Part shown: positions 19,554 through 27,916 of the stretch, piece by piece
Numbering within the stretch: the stretch's first letter is position 1
Layout: each line of letters starts with the position of its first letter
Assembly (NCBI GenBank): GCA_024867545.1
Contig: JANFNE010000003.1
Coordinates: forward strand, 1,054,001-1,118,000
DNA: 64,000 bases
Source: Phytopythium helicoides
Lineage: Eukaryota > Oomycota > Peronosporomycetes > Pythiales > Pythiaceae
Direction of reading: 5' to 3'
The notes under the pieces: model-generated
The model's input: only the letters and a program-made list of their open reading frames with translations
Databases searched by the model: none
What the model was told of the DNA's origin: nothing
Program-made: the position numbers and the translations under genes

Positions 19554-22500
19554 CTACGCCTCTTCATGGGTTTGCATGGCGCTCAGGCGGCTCTTGCTGG
19601 TTCGATCCCTCAGGAACTCGAACAGGAGCGCGCCGCAGCTGAGATCGGCCTCGTCGACCCAACTAGGGTCGCTGTAGCCCTTCCACTGAACTAGAAACTC
19701 TCGTAGGCTGCGTCCATAGCGCGTTCGCCGTCCAATACGCACGTCGAGGATCTTCTCCACCTCATACTCTCCCTCGTTCGACGTACCCGTCCAGCTATCT
19801 TCTGGTAGGAGCTCCTCGTCAAAATCGAAGCGATTGCTTGGGTCGACCTCGAGGGCGACTGCTGGACGATCGGGATAGTCACGCACCAACTTCAACTTGG
19901 AGACATGAACAGTTGGAAATAGCCGGTACTCGGAGCCCTGGATTTCCAGACGTGCTGCATGATCGTCGATCATCTCCGCGACGCGGAAGGGACCGTGCCA
20001 CATGTGCGCCAGCTTGCGAGCGTACCCGACTTTGACGCGGTCGATGTAGAGCCACACGCGCGTACCGGCCTCGATGCCGTGGGTGGTGGCCTGCTCGGCC
20101 GCGGCTTCGGCGCGCTCGGCTATTGCGGCCTTAAGGAGGTCGTTCACTTGTGCCCTCGCATGTTGGTAATGGCGCTGGATGTGATACCTCCACCTTCGGG
20201 GCTCCACGTCTTGCCTCCGAGTGCTGCCGACGGCGATCGTCGCCTCAAGCGTTGAGCGGGGATCCCAACCATGTACAAGGTAGAATGGCGTCTCTTTCCT
20301 CACTCGGTCTTCTGTGGTGTTTAACGCGAACGTCAGCCTCTCCGCGTAGTCATCCCAATCCTTCTGTTGTTCATCCGCAACGAACATCTTGATGGCGCGT
20401 GTGATAGTTTGCACCATGCGCTCAGCAGTTCCGTTGGCCTGTGGCCTGTATGCCATGGTGGCTCGCTGGCGTTGTCCAACGATTCGGTTGAATGCTTTGA
20501 AGAAATCGGACATGAACCCAGGCTCCCGGTCGTGGCGAATAGCCTCGCTAGCGCCGAATCGCCTGAAGACGCTCGACTCATACGCTTCAGCGATGGTTTG
20601 GGCCGTCCGCGATGAGCTCGCTTTTGCAATGACGAAACCGGAGAATAAATCTACCCAGATCAAGAGTTCTGTGTTGCCTCGATAAGACTTGGGCAACGAA
20701 GGGATATGGTCCATCGCTACGACCTGGAACGGGTATGTCGCCCGGATGTTCCCAGGCGAAGATCCTCGTATGGTGGGTCTACCTTTACCAGTCTCACAGT
20801 CGGTGCACTCGCCGACGTATTGCTGAACGTCGCGGTACATGCCTCGCCAATGGAAATATCGTTTCACCCGCTGGTACGTTCGACCTATTCCTTGGTGTCC
20901 TCCTTCCAAGCTTGCGTGGTAATGGTGCAGTACGTCGCTCTTCAGGGTGTCAGGGATCACAAGCCGCATCAGCTGTCCGCGATCTTCGGCCGAGTCACTA
21001 GCAGGTGGGCAGTAATACAACAAGTCGGAGTCGTCAACCTCGTACTGATCGCTCAGCAGGCTGTAGGTCCTCATTTCCGCCTCGGTCAGCTCTCCGAACT
21101 CGCCTCTCAGGAATGCCTTGAAGTGGAGGATCCATGTTTCCTCGTCCTGAGCAGTCTTGATGCGTTCCATTCGCATCCTCTTAACGACCTCTTCGTTGAC
21201 CACCTCTTTCGACTTGTTGGCTGAGCGGCGCCCCCGAGTGGTTACTGCTGCGACCTTCGCGACCTCTTCTGACTCCATTGGTCTCAAGATCTCTGCCAGC
21301 CGGTTTAGGTCTTTGAGATCCTGCGTCGTCGACTCCGTTTGCACTCGTACGCCTTCTTCTCGCTGTAAGGCCGTCCCTGCCAGGAAATCGGCACTCCGGT
21401 TCCAGTCACGTTTGACATGAAGATACTCTGTGCGGTCCCAAGATTGAAGTCGGTCCAGTGCCTGCTGACGCAGGAGTTGTAAGCCCGGTGCTTTGCAATC
21501 AATCTCGCCCGTCAGTTGCCTGATTACGAGGTTGGAATCTCCGCAGATGACAAGTCGACTTCGACCTTGGGTTTCCAGGAGATCCAGCGCTAGAAGGAGG
21601 CCGCGGTACTCTGCTTCGTTGACTGTGAGATCTTGGCGATATTCGGAGGCTGCGTTCAGTATTTCCCACTCGGGAAGCTGCCAGACTACGGCACTGAAAG
21701 CTCCTCCTCCTCGTTTGGTCCGCGCGGATCCGTCGAAGCTCACCACTAGCAGTCGCTCTTCCGGGAGCACTGTTGGCACCGGCATTGCGGTTGACTTGAG
21801 AGTTTTCTTCTTTGGTGCGATGGCACCCAACGCTTCGTCGACTTGGTCTCGAGGTGTAATGCAAGCCGCCAACGTTCCAAGAATCTCCTCTTCGCCTTTC
21901 GAGCACTTGACGATTTCTAGTGTCCACGGAGAGAGTATCGCTGCCCACTGTGCGAGCCGGCCCTGCAGGCCGTGCGATCTCCACAACCAAGCCATTGTTG
22001 TATGCCGCGTTAGTACCTTCACTGGTCGCCCGATCAGCATGTTGAAACAGTTGTCTAACGCCCTCAGTAGCGCCAAGATTTCCTTCTCTGCTACGCTGTA
22101 GTTCAGCTCGTTGGGCTTCAGAGTTCGACTGCAGAACTTCGTCGGATGAAATGTTCCATCATGGTCTTGGACCAAGGCGGCGGCGACCGCCCATTCCCCA
22201 GCATAGATCACCAGCACTGCTGGCCGATTCTTGTCAAAGTGCTTGAGGAAAGGCATGTGTGAGAGCTTCGTCTTCAGGGTCTTGAAAGCAACGACGGCCC
22301 GCCCCCATGTCGGATCTTCGTGTAGCTGATCCTCTGGTGGCATGGCATGGAAGTCTGTCTCTCGCAGTTCGTAGAGCGCAGCGGCGTAGACCGCAAAGTC
22401 TTCGATGAACCGGTGGTAGTAATTCAAGCTCCCGAGGAAGGACTGAAGCCCTCTAAGCGTGCGCGGAAATGGCAACTGCACCAGCTCGTCCAAATTCTTC

Positions 22501-24791
22501 GGATGCGCTTCGAGTCCTTCAATGGTAACCTGGTGTCCCAAGTATTCTACCCGACGACGCCCCCAGTAACTCTTGGGAACGCTGATGGATAAGTTCCATT
22601 TGTCGCAAGCGTCGAGCAGCCTCTTTACTTTTGCGCACAGTTCTTCCCACGATCCACTGGTGACCAGGATGTCATCAATATATGAGCGCCTCCCTAGTAC
22701 CGATGACCTCGTGCTTACATCCGGTACCCCGCTAGTGAAGACGTCTCTAGGAGGCGTGTCTTCGCCGGGGGGTTCCATGTCAGTGCTCTCAAGCGCCGCT
22801 GGAGCGATCTTCATGAATCCGTACAGCGTGTTGTCGATAAGCCTCTGGTAAATCTGGGGCGCGTTCTTCAGTCCGAAGGGCATTCGGTTCCATTCGAAGA
22901 GCCCGAACGGAGTGATGAAGGCTGATATCTCGCGAGCCCTTTGGGTCATCTCCACCACCCAGAATCCACTGGCCATGTCGAGCGAGCAAAACCACAGCAC
23001 TTTGTCAAGGTCTTCGAGCAGGTCGTTCACGATGGGCATCGGGTACACCATGAGTTGGGTCAGGCTGTTAACTAGTCGGTAATCGATGCACAGCCTGATG
23101 TCGACTCCGTTCTTCTTCACGATCACCACGATGGGCGAAGCCCAGGGTGACGTCGACGGCTGGACGATCCTCGCCGAGAGTAACCCCTTGAGAAGCTCGG
23201 CGACCTTCTCGCGGAACTGCGGCGGAACTCTTCGGACACGTTGTGCAACCGGCTTCGCATTGCCGACATCGATGTCACACACCGCTCCTTTGGCTTTTGG
23301 AGGGAGTGCATTCCCTTTTCCCATCAGCAAGTGCCGTTTATCCCAGATTATTGATCGCAACTGATCGATCTCTTCGATCGTGTTGACGCCGGGGTCTCCA
23401 ACCTGAATATCCTCGATCTTCACTTCGTCCGTGCCTGGCGTGACTTCTGGCAAGATTGCCATCTGAGCTTCGATATCTTCAGCGAAGAGCTCGCCGCCCT
23501 TGTGGTAGTAGACTGCCTCGTCGATCTGTGGTGACTGCTCTCTGGTCTGTTCGTTTCGATCCTCCTGAGTGGGAACTATGTGATTCCCAGCGCTTCGGAC
23601 TACTGCTGCTACCGCCGGTGATGGCCTCTCGAGGATTCCTTCCGGAGTGGGGTATGACACCTTCTCAGTCTTCGGTACTTCGTCGTCTCCCGCATCATTA
23701 TCGCGCGATTGTTGGTCCGTTGTAGCACTGTAGGCAAGATTCTGCCACTCGCGGTATCTATTTGACCCGACGGACACAAAGCCCGGCAGACGTGGTATGT
23801 GTCCTCCTGATATCCAGATCCCAATCCGCTGCAGGCGGTTAAGCTTGACTTCTTCTTCACCGACATTGGTGATCCTGATGTAACGGGTGCGGCCCAAGCC
23901 TTTGGCGACCGTTGCGACCCAGTTCTTACCGCGTGTAACCCACAACACTTGCTTGTCTTCCGGCGATGGTCTGGTCATGACCTCGGCGAAATCACCAGGT
24001 GCTATCGACAGAAATGAGTCGGGAGTGACCAGACGTGCTTTAGAACCGAAGAGCTGGCGTCTTCCCTGTAGTCGGATCCTTACTTCGTCTGGGAGACAGA
24101 CTGACCCGTCGGCCAGGTCGAGTCGGACGCCGGCCGGTACCATGAAGTCCATCCCCAGGATGGCATCTTGCCCTGCAAGACGGCCCACCCACACTTGGCA
24201 GTAGTACACCAGAGATCCTGCCAGGGTGACCTTGATCTTCGTGCGTCCGTCCGTCATGTACGTGTTCTCTCCGATCCCGACACATTCTTGACGCTGACTC
24301 CCGTCGACGTAACATCCTACCTTGCGAGCGAAGTCGGTGTCTAGGATCGAGACTTCCGCGCCTGAGTCGAAGAGGATTTGCGCTTTCTCATTGTTGATCT
24401 TCCCGGTGGCCTTCGCCTGCTTGAACCACTTATCAGGAGCGTGGTGTTTCCAGTAGCCGCGGGATTCTCCCGGCAGCAACTCTACGGTCATCGTCGCGGA
24501 CTGACGACTGAATTCATCATTCAAGCGTAGACTGGATACGGTAGCCAAGTCGGGGGTACGTAGATCACATGCATTACCATCCTTGGAAGTTAGCTCCACG
24601 CTAACTGCATCTCGGGATGATCGTTCCACATATGCATAGATGCAAACTTCAGACCGCTCGTCCCGCACTGGATTCCAACCCAGCGAGCGTCCTAGTTTAA
24701 CATCTTCTCGGCGTTGGCGGGCAACATGCCGGCGTGCTTCGCTGGATCGTACCATTGACGGACGAGGTTGTAGAACTCTTCCATCGGACAA
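19554..24791 (-). CDS. pol: Pol polyprotein: protease, RT, two RNase H domains, integrase, chromodomain
   Basis: Seen: a 1745-codon open frame overlapping gag by 100 nt in the -1 frame; translation probably enters at the frameshift site (residue about 32) rather than at the first ATG. Aspartic protease ILFDSGAEVS (D142). RT about 520-760 with LDMASGFW, MPFGLKNAP and YIDD (704-707). Ancestral RNase H about 855-935 lacks two catalytic Asp (VIYAGEW at 861-867; VLTRH). Second RNase H about 1012-1140 is complete: D1020, E1061, D1085, D1135. Integrase about 1285-1470: HHCC zinc site (H-x-H ... C-x2-C), D1361, D1420 (HDREPGF), E1457. Chromodomain about 1675-1732 (YEVEKILDVR, FLVQWKGYSDPSW). An insert of about 40 residues (about 660-700) precedes YIDD. 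Known: the chromodomain can direct integration to marked chromatin. Confidence 0.93.
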   Translation of the reverse strand: MSDGRVLQPRPSMVRSSEARRHVARQRREDVKLGRSLGWNPVRDERSEVCIYAYVERSSRDAVSVELTSKDGNACDLRTPDLATVSSLRLNDEFSRQSATMTVELLPGESRGYWKHHAPDKWFKQAKATGKINNEKAQILFDSGAEVSILDTDFARKVGCYVDGSQRQECVGIGENTYMTDGRTKIKVTLAGSLVYYCQVWVGRLAGQDAILGMDFMVPAGVRLDLADGSVCLPDEVRIRLQGRRQLFGSKARLVTPDSFLSIAPGDFAEVMTRPSPEDKQVLWVTRGKNWVATVAKGLGRTRYIRITNVGEEEVKLNRLQRIGIWISGGHIPRLPGFVSVGSNRYREWQNLAYSATTDQQSRDNDAGDDEVPKTEKVSYPTPEGILERPSPAVAAVVRSAGNHIVPTQEDRNEQTREQSPQIDEAVYYHKGGELFAEDIEAQMAILPEVTPGTDEVKIEDIQVGDPGVNTIEEIDQLRSIIWDKRHLLMGKGNALPPKAKGAVCDIDVGNAKPVAQRVRRVPPQFREKVAELLKGLLSARIVQPSTSPWASPIVVIVKKNGVDIRLCIDYRLVNSLTQLMVYPMPIVNDLLEDLDKVLWFCSLDMASGFWVVEMTQRAREISAFITPFGLFEWNRMPFGLKNAPQIYQRLIDNTLYGFMKIAPAALESTDMEPPGEDTPPRDVFTSGVPDVSTRSSVLGRRSYIDDILVTSGSWEELCAKVKRLLDACDKWNLSISVPKSYWGRRRVEYLGHQVTIEGLEAHPKNLDELVQLPFPRTLRGLQSFLGSLNYYHRFIEDFAVYAAALYELRETDFHAMPPEDQLHEDPTWGRAVVAFKTLKTKLSHMPFLKHFDKNRPAVLVIYAGEWAVAAALVQDHDGTFHPTKFCSRTLKPNELNYSVAEKEILALLRALDNCFNMLIGRPVKVLTRHTTMAWLWRSHGLQGRLAQWAAILSPWTLEIVKCSKGEEEILGTLAACITPRDQVDEALGAIAPKKKTLKSTAMPVPTVLPEERLLVVSFDGSARTKRGGGAFSAVVWQLPEWEILNAASEYRQDLTVNEAEYRGLLLALDLLETQGRSRLVICGDSNLVIRQLTGEIDCKAPGLQLLRQQALDRLQSWDRTEYLHVKRDWNRSADFLAGTALQREEGVRVQTESTTQDLKDLNRLAEILRPMESEEVAKVAAVTTRGRRSANKSKEVVNEEVVKRMRMERIKTAQDEETWILHFKAFLRGEFGELTEAEMRTYSLLSDQYEVDDSDLLYYCPPASDSAEDRGQLMRLVIPDTLKSDVLHHYHASLEGGHQGIGRTYQRVKRYFHWRGMYRDVQQYVGECTDCETGKGRPTIRGSSPGNIRATYPFQVVAMDHIPSLPKSYRGNTELLIWVDLFSGFVIAKASSSRTAQTIAEAYESSVFRRFGASEAIRHDREPGFMSDFFKAFNRIVGQRQRATMAYRPQANGTAERMVQTITRAIKMFVADEQQKDWDDYAERLTFALNTTEDRVRKETPFYLVHGWDPRSTLEATIAVGSTRRQDVEPRRWRYHIQRHYQHARAQVNDLLKAAIAERAEAAAEQATTHGIEAGTRVWLYIDRVKVGYARKLAHMWHGPFRVAEMIDDHAARLEIQGSEYRLFPTVHVSKLKLVRDYPDRPAVALEVDPSNRFDFDEELLPEDSWTGTSNEGEYEVEKILDVRIGRRTRYGRSLREFLVQWKGYSDPSWVDEADLSCGALLFEFLRDRTSKSRLSAMQTHEEA
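24655..24689 (-). promoter_or_regulatory. Stem-loop 3' of the gag-pol slippery site
   Basis: Minus strand: CGCTCG (24689-24684) pairs with CGAGCG (24660-24655), and an inner CTGG/CCAG helix is possible within the loop. The stem starts 5 nt after the slippery heptamer, the spacing expected for a -1 frameshift stimulator. Confidence 0.65.
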
Positions 24792-26986
24792 CGGCCAATG
24801 TCATGAAGCTCACCGCAGCCGCGGCAGACGAAGAGGCAGCGGTCGGTCGGGTGTCCACGCTTCCCGCATTTCTGGCACGTGAGCCGTCTCCAACATCCCA
24901 AGTCTGTGTGTTTTTGGGATCCGCAGTGCGAGCAGCGCTCCCGGCGGAACTTATCAGGTCCTGAATTCGGGGTGGCCTGTCCGTTCGGGAGGCCTGGCTG
25001 AGTTTGATCACCCTCGGCCCACCCTTCTCGCATTCGATCTTCGCGGGCTGGCGTCAGGCTCTTCGACACTTGGGACTCCTTCTGAGGCTCTGTGGCGGTC
25101 ATGTACACACGACGAAGATCACCGTCATCATCCGAAGACCCTGAATCACTCCCAGAGCTGTTGTTGTCGACCGCCACTTTCACCGTTCGAACTGCTCGTG
25201 ACGCAGCTGCCGGCTTTGGGGTTGAGGGCGGTGGGACCGGCTTCGGCCGATACTTAGGCCCTGGCTTCTTTAGCCGCGCTTCAGCTCGCTGTAAGGCACG
25301 CAGGGTCTCTTCCAACGCATCTGCGTCCCCAAGACGTAGAGGTATGAGACGGGCTCCTAGGTCCGGATCTTCGAGGGTATCGATGAAGTGCTCCACGTGT
25401 TCCCGGCGGACTTCCGCCGTGCCGTCTTTGACCTTGATCTTCGCGCGGAGGGCTGCAACATTCAAGCGGAAGAGATACTCCAACGGTGTCTCGTCAGGGC
25501 GGCGACGCGCGTGGTAGTATTGGCGAGCTACTGATGTGCCGCGCCCACAGTATTGCACCTGGAAATGTTCGTACAAGTTTGGCCAGGATCTGCGGGTTGA
25601 TCGGCTCAGCTGCCGGTACCAGTTGCGCGCAGGGCCTGTCAGGAGATTACCGAATACGAGGCAACGCTCATCTTCATCAGCTTGATCTCGGCTGAAGGCT
25701 GACTGTGCTTTGCTTAGCCACGCTCTCGCCCCATCCTCGTCTCCGTCCCTGCCGGAGAACTCTTTGAGGTCGGAGACCGCTGACGTCCTCATACGAGGGG
25801 CCGTCAGTGCTGGCGTGGTCGCAGTCGCTACTACGCGGGTGGTCATCGGGCCGCCGTCGAGATCGTCAGGATCGTACTCATGGCTTGAGTCGGCGGACTC
25901 CATGTCCACGTCTGAGTGACCTGCGTTGGGTGTTGTCGCAACCGGATCTTGGCGTCGAGATCCCAGGATCGCTGCAAATTGTTCCATCAGGGTGGCGATC
26001 TGTGGGTCTCCTGCGCCAATGTTCGTGATTCCGCCAACACCTGCCTGCTGTGCAGCTCGCGGCTGCCTTGTCGGCTCCCAATGTTGACCAGTGTAGGCCA
26101 GTGGCGTTGGTCGTGGATGGAATGTGGATACGACAGCGGGTCCAAGCGACATTCGCGTGGGTTCGGACGAGGATCTAGAGCTGGAACCTGAGACTCCAGT
26201 CTGGTAAGGCGAAGACTCTGCTGACACTCTTCCAGCAGATGTCGCAGCCGGCGGTGCCTTGACTTGACCGACCAGCGGTCGCAGCAGATCCTGGAGCTTG
26301 TAATAAGCAGTCTTGATCTCCTCGGTTGTCATCTCAAAGACTTCGTGCGCTTCAAACGGCCCCGCAACCAGTCCGGCATCCTCCAGGACGCGTAAGGTTG
26401 CTTTGACGAGATCCAGCTTCGACGTCCCGGTCGTCGGAGCGGGGATCGGGCCTTGAAGATCACTGAGGAGCCTTAGCTGCAAGAGCTGCATCAACGGATC
26501 CTGGTCTAGGAACTCGAACAACTCATGGCGCTGAGCGGCGAACTCCAGCTCGGCATCGCTTCTGGATCGCCACGTCGATCCTGTGACGGGCTGGGATTCC
26601 GGATCCGTTAGGCCCGGAGCCCGCAGCTTCTTGCGGGTACTGGCACTCCTGGTCGTCTTCTTCGACGTCGGCTTAGTCGTCGACTTGGGTGCGTCTTGAC
26701 GAGGCTTTCTGCCTCGGTCGGGTCGAGTTAGACCCGATGGCGGGTCCTGCAGGGTAGCAGGACCCGCAATTGCCCCTTTCGGGGCTACAGGGGGGACTGG
26801 ACTCTTCTCTTCGAATTCGTCCTTAGCTACGTCGTCAGGCGTCCCCCCGGAGACCTGACCTTCGCAGGGTCTGGTTGATTCTTGATTCACCAGCGTCGAC
26901 CCTGAATCCGCTAGTGGAAGAGCCCCTGGCTCAGTCTTGACTGTCGCATCACTCCCAGAGCTGGAAGATCCGGGCATGCGCACCAT
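24692..26986 (-). CDS. gag: Gag polyprotein with three zinc knuckles
   Basis: Seen: 764 aa from the ATG at 26986, directly against the 5' LTR, to TAG at 24692-24694. The N-terminal 350 residues are Ser/Pro/Thr-rich. A retrotransposon gag domain lies at about 405-560 (KEFSGRDGDEDGARAWLSKA, GPARNWYRQL, TPLEYLFRL). The C-terminus has three CCHC-type knuckles: CSHCGSQKHTDLGC, CQKCGKRGHPTDRC and a third with shortened spacing, CRGCGELHDIGRC. Role: forms the particle and packages the element RNA. Its stop codon lies immediately after the slippery heptamer, so a fraction of ribosomes should continue into pol. Confidence 0.92.
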   Translation of the reverse strand: MVRMPGSSSSGSDATVKTEPGALPLADSGSTLVNQESTRPCEGQVSGGTPDDVAKDEFEEKSPVPPVAPKGAIAGPATLQDPPSGLTRPDRGRKPRQDAPKSTTKPTSKKTTRSASTRKKLRAPGLTDPESQPVTGSTWRSRSDAELEFAAQRHELFEFLDQDPLMQLLQLRLLSDLQGPIPAPTTGTSKLDLVKATLRVLEDAGLVAGPFEAHEVFEMTTEEIKTAYYKLQDLLRPLVGQVKAPPAATSAGRVSAESSPYQTGVSGSSSRSSSEPTRMSLGPAVVSTFHPRPTPLAYTGQHWEPTRQPRAAQQAGVGGITNIGAGDPQIATLMEQFAAILGSRRQDPVATTPNAGHSDVDMESADSSHEYDPDDLDGGPMTTRVVATATTPALTAPRMRTSAVSDLKEFSGRDGDEDGARAWLSKAQSAFSRDQADEDERCLVFGNLLTGPARNWYRQLSRSTRRSWPNLYEHFQVQYCGRGTSVARQYYHARRRPDETPLEYLFRLNVAALRAKIKVKDGTAEVRREHVEHFIDTLEDPDLGARLIPLRLGDADALEETLRALQRAEARLKKPGPKYRPKPVPPPSTPKPAAASRAVRTVKVAVDNNSSGSDSGSSDDDGDLRRVYMTATEPQKESQVSKSLTPAREDRMREGWAEGDQTQPGLPNGQATPNSGPDKFRRERCSHCGSQKHTDLGCWRRLTCQKCGKRGHPTDRCLFVCRGCGELHDIGRCPMEEFYNLVRQWYDPAKHAGMLPANAEKMLN
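24695..24701 (-). promoter_or_regulatory. -1 ribosomal frameshift site G TTA AAC before the gag stop
   Basis: Minus strand GTTAAAC, split as G TTA AAC in the gag frame and followed at once by TAG. Slipping back one base continues as CTA GGA CGC in pol. Known: GUUAAAC is the slippery heptamer of equine arteritis virus, also followed by a stop. The gag and pol frames differ by exactly -1. Confidence 0.88.
26970..26986 (-). promoter_or_regulatory. Candidate primer-binding site overlapping the gag start
   Basis: After the LTR's final CA the minus strand reads ATGGTGCGCATGCCCGG. TGGTGCGCATGCCCGG has the TGG start expected for pairing with a tRNA 3' CCA. It implies a tRNA whose acceptor 3' strand reads CATGCGC; the isotype is not established. 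The gag ATG shares bases with it. Confidence 0.5.
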
Positions 26987-27731
26987 TGTGGTGGGGTGGT
27001 CCTCCCGAAAACGGAGGGACCAGTCACCAACGCGCCCGACACCGGCTGTCGGAGGGGTTACCCCGGTAGATGTAGGAAAGAGTCACGTTGTGTACCCGCC
27101 GGTGGGCGGTTGCGATCTTCACGGGTTCTGGTGGATGTGTGGAGGCAAGGCTGAGGGGCTCGAAGCCGCGGCGTGGATGCTCTTCACTCCGCGGTGGTGG
27201 GTTGTGCGGCAGTCGATAGGTGATCGGCGGCCGCTGCGCAGGATCCTAGTCCTGGCGCGCCAAAGGATAGATGTGGCTGGCGATCCTCGCCTGGCCACCC
27301 AAAGTGTAGTCCAAAGTCCTTTGTTAGTCTTCTAACCCTCTTATCGGGCGTGGAGTTGGGGGGAGTTGGTCGAGCAGAGGAGAACAAGGAAGACGTCTTG
27401 ATGCCCCAAGGTGAATTCTCGACTGACTGTTTACCTACGTGTCTGTGCCTACCCATCCTTGTACCTGCTCCTGCACGCCTATGTACCTGTTGTGTGTGAA
27501 GATCATCTGGTCCGAGTTGCGTAATCAATGCCAGGGCCGATGCGCGTGCCGTCATCAAGCGATCCCTGGAGGACCCACGAATGATGGCTGGATCCTCGGG
27601 TCCCCTCCTGAGGTGGTCCACACAGATGAGTGTGTACACCTTTGGACACTTGCCGCCGTTGCCGTAGTCGTTGCCGATCTTCCCATCAGGAGCGCGCGGA
27701 TCTTCGCTTTTCCCCAGCGCGCTCCACCACA
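26987..27731 (-). repeat. 5' LTR (745 bp)
   Basis: Same length as the 3' LTR, with one noticed substitution (T27138 against C15569). As the 5' LTR of a minus-strand element it should hold the promoter for gag-pol. It abuts the gag ATG. Confidence 0.93.
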
Positions 27732-27735
27732 GTAG

Positions 27736-27916
27736 TGTCAATTCTCAACTTGACGTTGAAGGCGTTGGAATAAAAATTTACTCGTCGTGCGTGTTTACTC
27801 TAATATTCTGGCCGCATCTCGACAAAGAGTCAATCGCTTGTAGCGTTCTTCACAGCTTTGGAGTGCGGGAGTCGTTTGGATATACAGTACGACAATCGCA
27901 TTTAGGCATTTCGTAG
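27736..27916 (+). pseudogene. 3' part of the small open frame split by the retrotransposon
   Basis: Continues in phase the frame interrupted at 15417 and ends at TAG 27914-27916. Product not recognised. The same 3' part exists in mirror image at about 14960-15144 in the left arm. Confidence 0.35.

Larger units (their letters stand above)
15418..27731 (-). mobile_element. Ty3/gypsy LTR retrotransposon, chromodomain and dual RNase H (Chronos-like)
   Basis: Seen: 12,314 bp with 745-bp LTRs in direct orientation (15418-16162 and 26987-27731), TG...CA ends and a GTAG target duplication. Gag and pol are on the minus strand and both are open throughout. Pol order is protease, reverse transcriptase, degenerate RNase H, second RNase H, integrase, chromodomain. 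A two-exon gene runs antisense between pol and the 3' LTR. Known: from memory, oomycete Ty3/gypsy groups with an extra plant-like RNase H were described as Chronos and Archon, and Chronos also captured a chromodomain; this element fits Chronos. Inferred: a very young, probably autonomous insertion. Confidence 0.92.
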
